Part shown: positions 17,561 to 25,405 of the stretch, one piece after another
How positions within the stretch are numbered: position 1 is the first letter of the stretch
Layout of the letters: every line of letters starts with the position of its first letter
Assembly (NCBI RefSeq): GCF_025717555.1
Contig: NZ_JAJIRP010000004.1
Span: 311,426 to 375,425, forward strand
Direction: 5' to 3'
Length of the DNA: 64,000 bases
DNA from: Paucibacter sp. B2R-40
GTDB taxonomy: Bacteria; Pseudomonadota; Gammaproteobacteria; Burkholderiales; Burkholderiaceae_C
The notes under the pieces: generated by a model
Seen by the model: the letters and a program-made list of their open reading frames with translations, nothing else
What the model was told of the DNA's origin: nothing
Databases searched by the model: none
Program-made: the position numbers and the translations under genes

Positions 17561-18115
17561 ATGGACAAATCTATGGCCAAGGGCCTAGTCATCGGTGGCA
17601 TCGCAACAGTCGTTCTGGGTGCGGGCGCCGTCACGGGCTATCGAACGATCACCACACCCAATAGCGCTGACGTGCTGGCAGTCCGAGACGTGATGGAAAC
17701 TGTCATCACGCCAAAAGAAAGTTGCACCGACGTGGCCGTGAAGCACCAGGCAGCAGTTCAGGACGACAAGCGCTTGGCCGGCAGCGTGATTGGCGGCCTA
17801 GCCGGCGGTCTGCTCGGAAACCAGATCGGGGGCGGCAAGGGCAAGACTCTAGCCACGGTTGCCGGGGTTGCGGCGGGGGGTTACGCCGGCAATCAGGTTC
17901 AGAAAAACATGCAAGAAAGCGATGTCACTGTCACAAACGAACGGCGCTGCCATACTGTCAACGAAAAGTCGCAGAAACTCGTCGGTTACGACGTGACATA
18001 CCGTCTGTCTGGCCTGGAAGGCGTCGTTCGCACCTCATACAAGCCCGGCGCTACGCTGCCGGTGAAGAACGGTGCGGTGGTGGTGACAGCGCCCGAAACA
18101 CCGGCCAAGTCCTGA
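17561..18115 (+). CDS. glycine-zipper 2TM domain envelope protein
   Basis: A 184-residue protein. It has an N-terminal hydrophobic anchor (GLVIGGIATVVLGAGAVTGY) and a central glycine zipper of the SlyB/Rick_17kDa type (AGSVIGGLAGGLLGNQIGGG, KGKTLATVAGVAAGGYAGNQ). A C-terminal beta-rich domain with two Cys (RRCHTV and an earlier ESCTDV) could form a disulfide in the periplasm. These proteins are envelope-associated; the exact role is unknown. AGAGGAGCC precedes the ATG. Confidence 0.85.
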   Translation: MDKSMAKGLVIGGIATVVLGAGAVTGYRTITTPNSADVLAVRDVMETVITPKESCTDVAVKHQAAVQDDKRLAGSVIGGLAGGLLGNQIGGGKGKTLATVAGVAAGGYAGNQVQKNMQESDVTVTNERRCHTVNEKSQKLVGYDVTYRLSGLEGVVRTSYKPGATLPVKNGAVVVTAPETPAKS

Positions 18116-18250
18116 AGCGCCTCGCCATGTGATGGGGGCTTGCCACCTGCGGTACAGCGACGGTTCCGGCCGCGATGCTATGTAGCGTTGCGGAGTCACC
18201 CATGCAAATCCATGCCTTTGGCGACAAAGCGGCTTTACGCACTCCAGAAA

Positions 18251-18278
18251 CAACAAAGCCCAACCGAATAGATTGGGC
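18251..18278 (-). terminator. displaced original terminator of the CAT tRNA
   Basis: Hairpin GCCCAA (18258-18263) / TTGGGC (18273-18278), followed on the minus strand by TTTGTTG. In an unoccupied chromosome it would follow the 3' end of the tRNA gene now at 28321-28397; the inserted element has separated the two. Confidence 0.6.
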
Positions 18279-18294
18279 CAAGTGCTTGATTTAA

Positions 18295-18342
18295 TTGGTA
18301 GGCCGTATAGGACTTGAACCTATGACCAAAGGATTATGAGTC
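18295..18342. repeat. attL: 48-bp copy of the tRNA 3' half
   Basis: Identical over 48 bp to 28320-28367. It covers the 3' CCA, acceptor strand, T arm, variable loop and anticodon region of the CAT tRNA, then diverges within the 5' side of the anticodon stem. The copy lacks the D arm and 5' acceptor strand, so it is not a functional tRNA. It marks the left end of the integrative element. Confidence 0.92.
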
Positions 18343-18458
18343 ATCACCCCTTGGTTTTGCGTGGTCAGTGGTGGACAAGCAAAAGAACCTAAACCATTGA
18401 TTTACCTAGCTATCCGCTCCAGTAGCGTCCTAGAATGTTCATCACCAACCACGCCAAG

Positions 18459-18522
18459 ACTGGCACCAGACTGGCACCAGCCCTAAAAAGCTGATTCAAG
18501 ACTGGCACCAGACCGGCACCAG
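18459..18522. repeat. arm-type integrase sites, left end
   Basis: ACTGGCACCAG occurs in tandem at 18459-18469 and 18470-18480 and again at 18501-18511, followed by the one-mismatch copy ACCGGCACCAG at 18512-18522. The same tandem pair occurs at the right end (28235-28256). They lie between attL and the integrase start, as expected for arm sites, and could also autoregulate int. Confidence 0.75.
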
Positions 18523-18538
18523 ATGAGCAGGGCAAGAG

Positions 18539-19909
18539 ATGGCGACCAAGGCAGAAAAGACACCGGGCGAGGCGATAGCCGACCTGAAAAAAGGCCAGTT
18601 CACCACGCTGGCGAAAGTCATCCCAAGCGGCGCATTGCAGGCCCGCAAGCTATCCACCGGCGCGGTGAAGCTGTATTGGCGCTACACATTCAATGGCGAG
18701 TCGGATCGGGTGGAAATCGGCCTGTATGACGGCAACATATCGCCCAAGATGCTGAAGCCCAAGGATGGCCGCTGGAATATTGCGGCGGCGATGACTGAAG
18801 CCTCACGGCTGGCCCTGGCGCACGATGGCGGTAAGGAGCAAGGCGGGCACGCTGGCCTAGTCAAAGCCAAGGCCGAAGCAGAGGCCAAAGCACTTGCCGA
18901 CGATGCCGCAGCGAAAGCCCAAGCCCAAGCCGAGATTGACCGGCGCAGCAAATACACGCTGGCCGAACTCCTTAAAGCCTATTGGCTAAACCTTGAGGCG
19001 CTTGGCCGCACTTCGCATAGGCAGGCGCGCACAACCCTCACAAAGCACGTTATCAATGCTTGGCCCGAGATAGCCGCCCTGCCCGCCTCAGAAGTTGCCA
19101 GCGAACAAGTTGCCGATATGTTGCGGCGATTGTTTGAGCATGGCAAAGGCCGCACAGCGAACATCACCCGGGCATATCTTGGCGCAGCGTATGAGACTGC
19201 ACGCCAAGCCAAAAGCGATCCGCTGATCCCGGTAGCCTTCAAGGGCTTCGAGGTCAAACACAATCCCGCAGCGGAAACCAAAGCCAACACCGACGCCAAC
19301 AAGGCCGACAAGAACCCGCTTTCAGGCGACGAGATGCGCGTCTACTGGAATTGCATCAAGGACATGGGCGGCATCAAAGGCGCGGCACTCAAACTGCACC
19401 TATTGACTGGCGGGCAACGAATCGAGCAATTGGTAAGGCTCAAGACTGCCGACATAGCCGCCGACACCATCACCATTTTCGACGGCAAGGGACGCCCAGG
19501 CAGACCCGCGCGGAGGCACACCCTACCGCTAACCGCTCAAGCCGCTGAAGCCATCAAGCTCCTAGACCTGTCGGGCGAATATGCGATCACCACCGAGGTA
19601 GGCGACAAGATCGGCAAAACCCACTTAGCCAACACCACCCTGAGCGCATGGGCCGCTGAAGCTGTGGGTGACAAGATCACCGGCTTTCAGGCCAAGCGAA
19701 TCCGCAGCGGCGTCGAAACAATCCTGGCCAGCGTCAAGATAAGCAAGGACACACGCGGAAGGCTTCAAAGCCACGGCGTCAGCGGAGTGCAAGACCGCCA
19801 CTACGACGGTTACGACTACCTGCCCGAGCTGCGCACGGCGCTAGAGGCGCTTGACAGGGAGTTGAACAGCACAAAAGCCGGGAACGTTGTAGCGATCAAG
19901 GCAGCATGA
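18539..19909 (+). CDS. int: tyrosine recombinase/integrase
   Basis: A 456-residue integrase. The N-terminal part (GALQARKLSTGAVKLYWRYT, RVEIGLYDG) resembles the DUF4102-type arm-binding domain, followed by an Ala/Lys-rich linker and a SAM-like core-binding domain (about residues 140-220). The catalytic region has LLTGGQRIEQLVRL (catalytic Arg), a C-terminal box with SHGVSGVQDRHYDGYDY (His and Tyr), and AKRIRSG in place of the usual H-x-x-R. That box is divergent, but the overall pattern fits. It would catalyse recombination between attP and the tRNA. The start follows CAGGGCAAGAG. Confidence 0.85.
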   Translation: MATKAEKTPGEAIADLKKGQFTTLAKVIPSGALQARKLSTGAVKLYWRYTFNGESDRVEIGLYDGNISPKMLKPKDGRWNIAAAMTEASRLALAHDGGKEQGGHAGLVKAKAEAEAKALADDAAAKAQAQAEIDRRSKYTLAELLKAYWLNLEALGRTSHRQARTTLTKHVINAWPEIAALPASEVASEQVADMLRRLFEHGKGRTANITRAYLGAAYETARQAKSDPLIPVAFKGFEVKHNPAAETKANTDANKADKNPLSGDEMRVYWNCIKDMGGIKGAALKLHLLTGGQRIEQLVRLKTADIAADTITIFDGKGRPGRPARRHTLPLTAQAAEAIKLLDLSGEYAITTEVGDKIGKTHLANTTLSAWAAEAVGDKITGFQAKRIRSGVETILASVKISKDTRGRLQSHGVSGVQDRHYDGYDYLPELRTALEALDRELNSTKAGNVVAIKAA

Positions 19910-20022
19910 CGACTTCTCGCTCAATCGTTGTGCGAATATTCCCATATTCACAACATGAAACCGGCGCCAAATACGCTACCGGATGGCGCATGTGCCGACT
20001 ACGAGCAGCCACTTGAACTAGG

Positions 20023-20237
20023 TGATGCTTCGCATCATGTTAGCGGAAAACCCGCTCATGGACAAACTAGGTCAAATTTCAGTCAGCGCGTCAATGGGAT
20101 AGATGCGCTAGCGGTAGTGCTTGGTTCCTATAACCATTTGTGCATAATGAAACTCATGGTGTCCTTAGATGTACATATGTCCCGAAGGACACCATAAAGG
20201 CGAAAGGCTGAAACCACGGTGTACCACCACCGCAGCC
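20023..20237 (+). ncRNA. hairpin-rich int-alpA intergenic region, candidate structured RNA
   Basis: Within the 496-bp spacer between int and alpA I find TGATGC-TTC-GCATCA (20023-20037), AGCGG-AAAAC-CCGCT (20042-20056), an 11-bp stem ATGGTGTCCTT / AAGGACACCAT (20156-20166, 20185-20195), and a stacked hairpin GGCTG...CGGTG / CACCG-CAGCC (20206-20237). A conserved RNA class named int-alpA is known from this genomic position in Proteobacteria. I cannot check the consensus, so assignment rests on position and structure. Confidence 0.5.
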
Positions 20238-20315
20238 CCAGCCCTTCAAGTCCGCCAAAGCAGACTGTTCAACTTAGCAGCGGAACAGTCCGAGTTTATA
20301 ACCGGTAAATCGATA

Positions 20316-20335
20316 GTTAAGCAAGCTTGCTAAAC
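20316..20335. promoter_or_regulatory. 20-bp palindrome upstream of alpA
   Basis: GTTAAGCAAGCTTGCTAAAC is a palindrome with one mismatched pair, centred about 80 bp before the AlpA-like start codon. It is a candidate operator for that regulator or for another element repressor. Confidence 0.5.
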
Positions 20336-20405
20336 AATTCGTGTAGCTCGGTGCTATCAACTCACATGGCGGAGATGTCCCACACCCTGTAAGAAGGACG
20401 ACTCC

Positions 20406-20606
20406 ATGACTGCCACAACCACAACTCCCGCCGTTTTGCGGATTCCTGCCGCCCACGGGTATCTGAGCATTTCCCGCTCCTATCTCTATCTATTGATCGA
20501 GCGGGGCGAACTGCCGCTCCTGAAGCTCGGGGGCCGCGCCAGCGGAATCATGCGCTCCGACCTGGACGCATGGCTCGATAAGCAACGCACTGCCGCACTG
20601 GCCTGA
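20406..20606 (+). CDS. AlpA-like helix-turn-helix regulator/excisionase
   Basis: A 66-residue single-domain winged helix-turn-helix protein: YLSISRSYLYLLIERGELPL is the MerR/AlpA-type helix pair, and GIMRSDLDAWL is the usual C-terminal end of this family. AlpA proteins regulate integrase and excision in P4-like elements. GAAGGACGACTCC precedes the ATG. First gene of a tightly packed run that continues to the replication protein. Confidence 0.85.
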   Translation: MTATTTTPAVLRIPAAHGYLSISRSYLYLLIERGELPLLKLGGRASGIMRSDLDAWLDKQRTAALA

Positions 20607-20618
20607 TCGGAGGCCACC

Positions 20619-20972
20619 ATGACGAGCAAAAAGCACGGCGCGAAGCCGGGACAAGTCACGCCTATTGCATCGGCTTTGAGCCTGCAACACACCCCGCCCG
20701 AGCGCATCGCGGCGCTGCACGCAATCCGCGACCGCCATCGCGGCGACAGTTCAGGCCCGCAATGCGCGCGGCTGCTTGAGGCTTTGCAAACGCTCGGCCA
20801 CTGCACCACATTTGAGGCTTCGCGCTTGCTTGATCTCTATCATCCGCCTGCCCGAAAGCTCAACCTTGTGCAGCAAGGCCACGAGATTCAAACGACATGG
20901 CGCACGGTGCAAACCGAGTCAGGCGAAAAACACCGAGTCGGCGTGTACTCGCTGGCAAGGGGCAACCAATGA
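20619..20972 (+). CDS. helix-turn-helix domain protein of the element
   Basis: A 117-residue protein. After a basic N-terminus, QCARLLEALQTLGHCTTFEA followed by SRLLDLYHPPARKLNLVQQG has the pattern of a winged helix that senses or binds DNA, and HRVGVYSL is a common ending for such small element proteins. It starts 12 bp after alpA. GATCGGAGGCCACC ahead of the ATG is a good ribosome site. Role unknown; perhaps a replication or regulation accessory. Confidence 0.7.
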   Translation: MTSKKHGAKPGQVTPIASALSLQHTPPERIAALHAIRDRHRGDSSGPQCARLLEALQTLGHCTTFEASRLLDLYHPPARKLNLVQQGHEIQTTWRTVQTESGEKHRVGVYSLARGNQ

Positions 20973-21166
20973 GCGCCGCAGAGACAGACGCCAGCGCCGA
21001 CCCCAAAGCCTTTGCCACGATCCGCGCCGAGCTGGCGCTGAAAGGCTACGGACTGAAAAAGCAGCCGGATGACACGCTGCTGATAACCCGGTGGGACTTG
21101 TGCCGTGAGGTCGAATCGCTCGACGCTGCGGCCCGATTCCTGAAGATGATCGGCGGTGCGCGATGA
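20969..21166 (+). CDS. small hypothetical element protein
   Basis: A 65-residue protein I do not recognise: ELALKGYGLKKQPDDTLLIT, then WDLCREVESLDAAARFLKMI. It has the size and feel of small phage or ICE proteins. Its ATG overlaps the upstream stop (ATGA), and its own stop overlaps the next start, so it is part of a translationally coupled chain. The start at 20969 is chosen for that overlap; an upstream in-frame codon lacks support. Confidence 0.65.
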   Translation: MSAAETDASADPKAFATIRAELALKGYGLKKQPDDTLLITRWDLCREVESLDAAARFLKMIGGAR

Positions 21167-21636
21167 ACGCACTATCAATCGAGGTTGTGGCGCAGATAGG
21201 CGAACACCACCGACTCGCACAAGCCAAATATTTCGCCGCAAAAGATCAATATGCTGAAGCGGTAGATCATGCGCGGCGCGCTGGCGCACTGCTACTGCAA
21301 GTGAAAGCTGATCTAGGTCACGGCAAGTTCTTGGCTTGGCTTGAACAGCATGTTGAATTCACGCCCCGAACAGCGCAGCGCTACATGAGCGCGGCAGCAC
21401 CGACACCCAAATGCGACAAGCTGACGCATTCGAGGAAGCCGCCCAAGGCTGGAAGCGCACGCGCCAAGCTCACTGCACAGATTGACCTTGTGCGGCATCG
21501 GGATGATGTGATTGCGCACGCAGCCTTTCTAGCCGCTGAACTGCCTATCGCGCACGAACTGCGGGCGACAGACCTACAGGCGCTAACAGGTCTGCGCGAC
21601 CGCATCAATGAAGTGTTGGGAGGTGGCGCACGATGA
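21163..21636 (+). CDS. DUF3102 domain protein
   Basis: A 157-residue protein. The first 80 residues (EVVAQIGEHHRLAQAKYFAA, GALLLQVKADLGHGKFLAWL, FTPRTAQRYMSAA) match the DUF3102 pattern of plasmid and phage proteins, thought to relate to replication or partition. The C-terminal half is less conserved. ATGA overlaps occur at both ends with its neighbours, so it is made together with the TOPRIM/DUF3987 protein. Confidence 0.75.
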   Translation: MNALSIEVVAQIGEHHRLAQAKYFAAKDQYAEAVDHARRAGALLLQVKADLGHGKFLAWLEQHVEFTPRTAQRYMSAAAPTPKCDKLTHSRKPPKAGSARAKLTAQIDLVRHRDDVIAHAAFLAAELPIAHELRATDLQALTGLRDRINEVLGGGAR

Positions 21637-24053
21637 ACACTGAGCAACTATTCCAATCCGCTATCGCCAATGCTGGCCTACCGCCACCGGACTCAATTGA
21701 GGCCGATGGCAAGCTGCACCGATTCAGCAGCAGCGGCAAACGTGGCGACGATTCCGGCTGGTATGTTCTGCATCAGGACGGCGTGCCGGGTGGCTCTTTC
21801 GGCTGCTGGCGTGCTGGACTTACTTCGACCTGGAGCGAAAAGCCCGACACGGCAATGACCCAGGCCGAACGCGAGGCCCAGCGCCAGCGCATCAAGCAAG
21901 CCCAGGCCCAGCGCGATGCTGAAAAAGCGGCAGCACAAGCGGCGGCAGCAATCGAGGCATCACACCGATGGGAGGCGGCAGAACCCGCCACAACGCACGG
22001 CTATCTGTCGACCAAGGGCATAGCCGCCTACGGCCTGCGGATTGATTCAGCGGGCGCTCTGCTGGTTCCTATGCGCGATGCTGCGGGCAAGCTGCAAAGC
22101 CTGCAAACCATCACCGAGGATGGCGACAAACGCTTTCTGAAGGGCGGCAAGGTGACCGGCTGCTATCACTCAATCGGCAAGCCAAACGGCGCTCTGATCG
22201 TCTGCGAGGGCTACGCGACCGGCGCAAGCATTCACGAGGCAACCGGCCAAGCTGTAGCGGTGACATTCAACGCGGGGAATCTGGAAGCGGTAGCGGTAGC
22301 ACTGCGGGCCAAGTACCCGGCGCTGAAGATCGTCATAGCGGCAGACGATGATTTTCAGACCGATGGAAACCCAGGCATCACCAAGGCCACCCAGGCGGCG
22401 CAAGCTGCGGGCGCTGTCCTGGCTATTCCTGACTTCGGAACAGGCCGACCCGACAAGGCGACCGACTTTAACGACCTGCACCAGATCGGCGGCGCTGCTT
22501 TGGTGGCGCGGTGTATCGAGGCGGCGACCAGCGCCAGCGCCGATCCAAGGCCAGAACAGACGGAAGGCACGGATTCAGACTGGCCCGAGGTTCAGCCGCT
22601 CATCTCCAAGCTAGATGCCGAGGACTACCCACTCGACGCCCTGCCCGATGTTGTGCGGCTGGCCGTGCTGGAAGTGGTGGGCTTTGTGAAGGCACCTGTG
22701 CCGCTGATAGCCGCCTCATCCCTGGCCGCGCTTTCTCTTGCGATCCAAGCTCATGCCGATGTGGAGCGGGCCGAAAAGCTCACCGGGCCGACCGGGCTTT
22801 TCATGCTGGCAATTGCTGACTCAGGCGAACGCAAGTCGACATGCGACGGATTCTTTACCCGAGCAATCCGCGACTACGAGGCCAAGGCCCAAGAGAACGC
22901 CAAGCCCGAGATTCAGGCATTCAAGACGGCGCACGAGGCATGGGACGCCCAGCGCAACGGGCTGAAGGAAAAGATCAAGTCGCTATCCAAGGAGGGCAAG
23001 CCCTGCAAGGCCCAAGTGCAAGAGCTTCACGACCTGGACGCAGACGAACCCAAGCCGCCACGAGTCCCCCGGCTGATCTACGGTGATGCCACACCCGAGG
23101 CGCTGACCTATGCCCTGGCGAAAGGCTGGCCGTCTGGTGGCGTGGTTAGCAGCGAGGCGGGCAGTGTGTTTGGCAGTCACGGCATGGGCAAGGAATCAGC
23201 CATGCGGAACTTGGCCGCGCTGAATCAGCTATGGGACGGCGCAACCCTGCCAGTAGAGCGCAGATCGTCGGAGAGCTTCACGGTACGCGGCGCACGGCTG
23301 ACGATGGCGCTACAGGTTCAGGAATCAACGCTGCGGGCATTCTTTGACAGTACCAAGGGGCTTGCACGCGGCACCGGCTTTCTAGCTCGCTTTCTGGTGT
23401 CCTGGCCTATGTCCACCCAAGGCACGCGCAACTTCACCGAAGCGCCGAAGAACTGGCCGAGCTTGGCCGCATTCAATGACCGGCTGACCAATCTACTGAA
23501 TCAGGCTGTGCCAATTGACGATGACGGCGCACTGAGCCCGGCAATGCTCACACTGTCACCGGACGCTAAACGCGCATGGGTTGCCTTTCACGATGCAATC
23601 GAGGCCGAGCTGTCGACCGGGCGGGACTTGCACGATGTGCGCGATGTTGCCAGCAAGACGGCAGACAACGCGGCGCGGCTGGCGGCACTGTTCCACACCT
23701 TCACCGGCAGGGCTGGCCCGATTGATCTTGATGCGATGGAATCAGCCGCACGCATAGCGGCATGGCATCTGCACGAGGCGCGGCGCTTTCTGGGTGAATT
23801 GGCAATGCCTGCGGAGTTGGCAAACCCGGCGCGGCTGGAATCCTGGCTGCTGGACTACTGCAAGCGGGAGGGCACCGACTCAGCGCCGACGCGGGAGATT
23901 CAGCGCTGCGGGCCGAACGGGTTACGAGACAAGGCAGTCATTGCCGACGCCATCAAGGAACTAACCGAGCTTGGCCGTGCGCGATTGGTGACGCATGGCA
24001 AGAAGAAGGCCGTGCAGATCAATCCGGCGCTGCTGGCCGAGGTGACGGTATGA
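21633..24053 (+). CDS. TOPRIM/DUF3987 primase-helicase-like replication protein
   Basis: An 806-residue two-part protein. The N-terminal third has a P4-primase-like region (WYVLHQDGVPGGSFGCWRAG) and a TOPRIM domain with Glu in ALIVCEGYATGASIHEATG and the acidic IAADDD. The C-terminal part, from about residue 330, is DUF3987 with the P-loop-like LAIADSGERKSTCDGFF. This architecture is typical of replication proteins of integrative elements and phage satellites. It ends 600 bp before an iteron-like array, a plausible origin for it to act on. ATGA overlaps with both neighbours. Confidence 0.85.
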   Translation: MNTEQLFQSAIANAGLPPPDSIEADGKLHRFSSSGKRGDDSGWYVLHQDGVPGGSFGCWRAGLTSTWSEKPDTAMTQAEREAQRQRIKQAQAQRDAEKAAAQAAAAIEASHRWEAAEPATTHGYLSTKGIAAYGLRIDSAGALLVPMRDAAGKLQSLQTITEDGDKRFLKGGKVTGCYHSIGKPNGALIVCEGYATGASIHEATGQAVAVTFNAGNLEAVAVALRAKYPALKIVIAADDDFQTDGNPGITKATQAAQAAGAVLAIPDFGTGRPDKATDFNDLHQIGGAALVARCIEAATSASADPRPEQTEGTDSDWPEVQPLISKLDAEDYPLDALPDVVRLAVLEVVGFVKAPVPLIAASSLAALSLAIQAHADVERAEKLTGPTGLFMLAIADSGERKSTCDGFFTRAIRDYEAKAQENAKPEIQAFKTAHEAWDAQRNGLKEKIKSLSKEGKPCKAQVQELHDLDADEPKPPRVPRLIYGDATPEALTYALAKGWPSGGVVSSEAGSVFGSHGMGKESAMRNLAALNQLWDGATLPVERRSSESFTVRGARLTMALQVQESTLRAFFDSTKGLARGTGFLARFLVSWPMSTQGTRNFTEAPKNWPSLAAFNDRLTNLLNQAVPIDDDGALSPAMLTLSPDAKRAWVAFHDAIEAELSTGRDLHDVRDVASKTADNAARLAALFHTFTGRAGPIDLDAMESAARIAAWHLHEARRFLGELAMPAELANPARLESWLLDYCKREGTDSAPTREIQRCGPNGLRDKAVIADAIKELTELGRARLVTHGKKKAVQINPALLAEVTV

Positions 24054-24559
24054 GCTTGGCCGCACTCATCAAGAAAGGCAGTCTGCGCGGGTTTGCGACA
24101 GCGACACCTGCGACTTCTGCGACAGATGGCCCTTGCATAACCCCAACTGTCGCAACTGTCGCAACTGTCGCTGTCGCAACTGCCCCAGACAGGGCGGCAA
24201 ATGATCCAGGCCACGCGCAACACTTGCAACAGGAACGCGCCACGAGCGCAACAAGCCAAGCCCCCTATTGGCCCAACACCCAGCACGCCAACGATTCAGA
24301 GCTGGACACGATGGAGGCCCGCTTGATGCTGTTCACCCGGCGCAGCATGGCCGACACCGAAGCCGATCTATTGGCCGACAAGCTATTGCAGGCCGACCGC
24401 GAGCAATCCGGCCAAGTAACTTGCCACCTGTGCCAGCACTTCAACCCACGGCGCAAGACCTGCGGCAATTTCCGGGCGGCGGGAGTCGGTCAAGAGATTG
24501 GCTCAGACTTGGCGGCGATGCTCCAGCAATGCCCAGGCTACACGGCGGCGCGGCAATGA
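24050..24559 (+). CDS. hypothetical element protein with Cys cluster
   Basis: A 169-residue protein. An N-terminal low-complexity Ala/Thr/Val part (encoded by tandem gtcgcaact repeats near 24150-24180) precedes a helical region (MEARLMLFTRRSMADTEADL). A C-terminal Cys set follows (CHLCQHFNPRRKTCGNF, then CPG), which could bind zinc. Proteins of this kind commonly follow DUF3987 genes in integrative elements. ATGA overlap with the replication gene. Function unknown. Confidence 0.7.
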   Translation: MSLAALIKKGSLRGFATATPATSATDGPCITPTVATVATVAVATAPDRAANDPGHAQHLQQERATSATSQAPYWPNTQHANDSELDTMEARLMLFTRRSMADTEADLLADKLLQADREQSGQVTCHLCQHFNPRRKTCGNFRAAGVGQEIGSDLAAMLQQCPGYTAARQ

Positions 24560-24633
24560 CGGCGGGCGCAACTCTGCGCTGGCTCAATGGCGAAGGCCAC
24601 AAGGCGAAAGCTAGACGGCTGACCGGTCAGTAA
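24556..24633 (+). CDS. possible 25-residue coupled peptide
   Basis: A tiny frame (MTAGATLRWLNGEGHKAKAR...) that begins with an ATGA overlap on the preceding gene, continuing the coupling used by every gene in this operon, and ends just before the operon terminator. The overlap and basic composition are the only support; it may be chance. Confidence 0.3.
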   Translation: MTAGATLRWLNGEGHKAKARRLTGQ

Positions 24634-24687
24634 AGTACAGCGATTTACTGAAGCCGCATCGGGCAACTGGTGCGGCTTCTTTGCTTT
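24628..24687 (+). terminator. terminator of the replication operon
   Basis: Two successive hairpins: CAGTAAA (24628-24634) / TTTACTG (24644-24650), then GAAGCCGCA (24650-24658) / TGCGGCTTC (24671-24679) followed by TTTGCTTT. The second is a good Rho-independent terminator. Confidence 0.8.
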
Positions 24688-24693
24688 CAATGA

Positions 24694-24917
24694 CCCCAAG
24701 GTTACCCCAAGGTTTTGCGGCCTGTACGGGTAGGTTACGGGTAGGGCCGGAGCCGATCACAGCAAGGTTTTAGCAAGGGTCTGAACACTAAGGTCACCAT
24801 AAGGTTTTGAGGTGGCGCAGTGAGGTCGCAGTGAGGGTCCGAGCGTCAAGGTCGCGTCAAGGGTCAAGGTTTGGGCAAGGGTCAGGCGCAAAGAACGGTA
24901 AGGTTTGGGTAAGGGTC
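24694..24917. repeat. iteron-like array: eight doublets of an 11-bp AAGG unit
   Basis: Sixteen units with core (A/T)AGGKTY or AGGG occur as eight pairs, each pair exactly 11 bp apart. Pairs start near 24694, 24726, 24761, 24788, 24818, 24843, 24866 and 24900. In most pairs both members share the left flank (CCCCAAGGTT twice, AGCAAGG twice, CAGTGAGG twice, GCGTCAAGG twice). One helical turn per unit suggests repeated protein binding on one face. It lies just after the replication operon, so a replication origin is likely. Confidence 0.7.
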
Positions 24918-25405
24918 TGACCGTTCGCCACCGTTTTAAAAACTACGGAAAACCGGCCACGGAGATTAATAATCTAGAAAATTGCGCTTTCGGATCAGTA
25001 CGCGCACGCACGCGCGAGGCCGTTAAATACGCGCAAATACGGCAATCGAGCCTTTTAAAAAGGCCGGAAAAGGCTGATCCTGAGCAGTACGAACGCACAC
25101 AAACAATTCGCACTTGTTGCGAAACTTGCGAAACCCTGAGCAGTACGCACGTGCGTACGCGCACATACGCGCGATGGCCGAAATAACTGTCGGAGTCTGT
25201 CGGGCACTTCGCTACACAGTACGCGCAGGCGCGCGCGATGGCGGAGGAAACCCCAGGCACGGCACCGGGTCTAGAGTAGAAAGAAATAGAACCGCCCCAG
25301 GCTGGCGCGGCGAATTTTGCACAGTGCCGGAAAGTGCCGCCAATTCCGCGCGCGCGAGGCTGCGTACTTGCGCACTTTGCGCACTTAGGTTTTAGCTGGC
25401 GCTGG
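24918..25405. other. non-coding origin-like segment with CAGTACG motifs
   Basis: Begins with an AT-rich stretch (about 24933-24990), then CAGTACG at 24996, 25085, 25141 and 25217, the longer CCTGAGCAGTACG at 25079 and 25135, and a perfect 14-bp palindrome TACGCACGTGCGTA (25144-25157). Hairpins include AGCCTTTT/AAAAGGCT (25049-25075) and TTCGCA/TGCGAA (25107-25123). No credible gene. The combination of iterons, AT-rich stretch and palindromes resembles a replication origin. Confidence 0.5.

Noticed and set aside
18295-18372. second CAT tRNA gene
   Set aside because: Only the 3' half matches; D arm and 5' acceptor strand are missing. It is attL, not a gene.
24694-24917. CRISPR array
   Set aside because: The repeats are 11 bp in doublets without uniform spacers or long palindromic repeats, and no cas genes are near.
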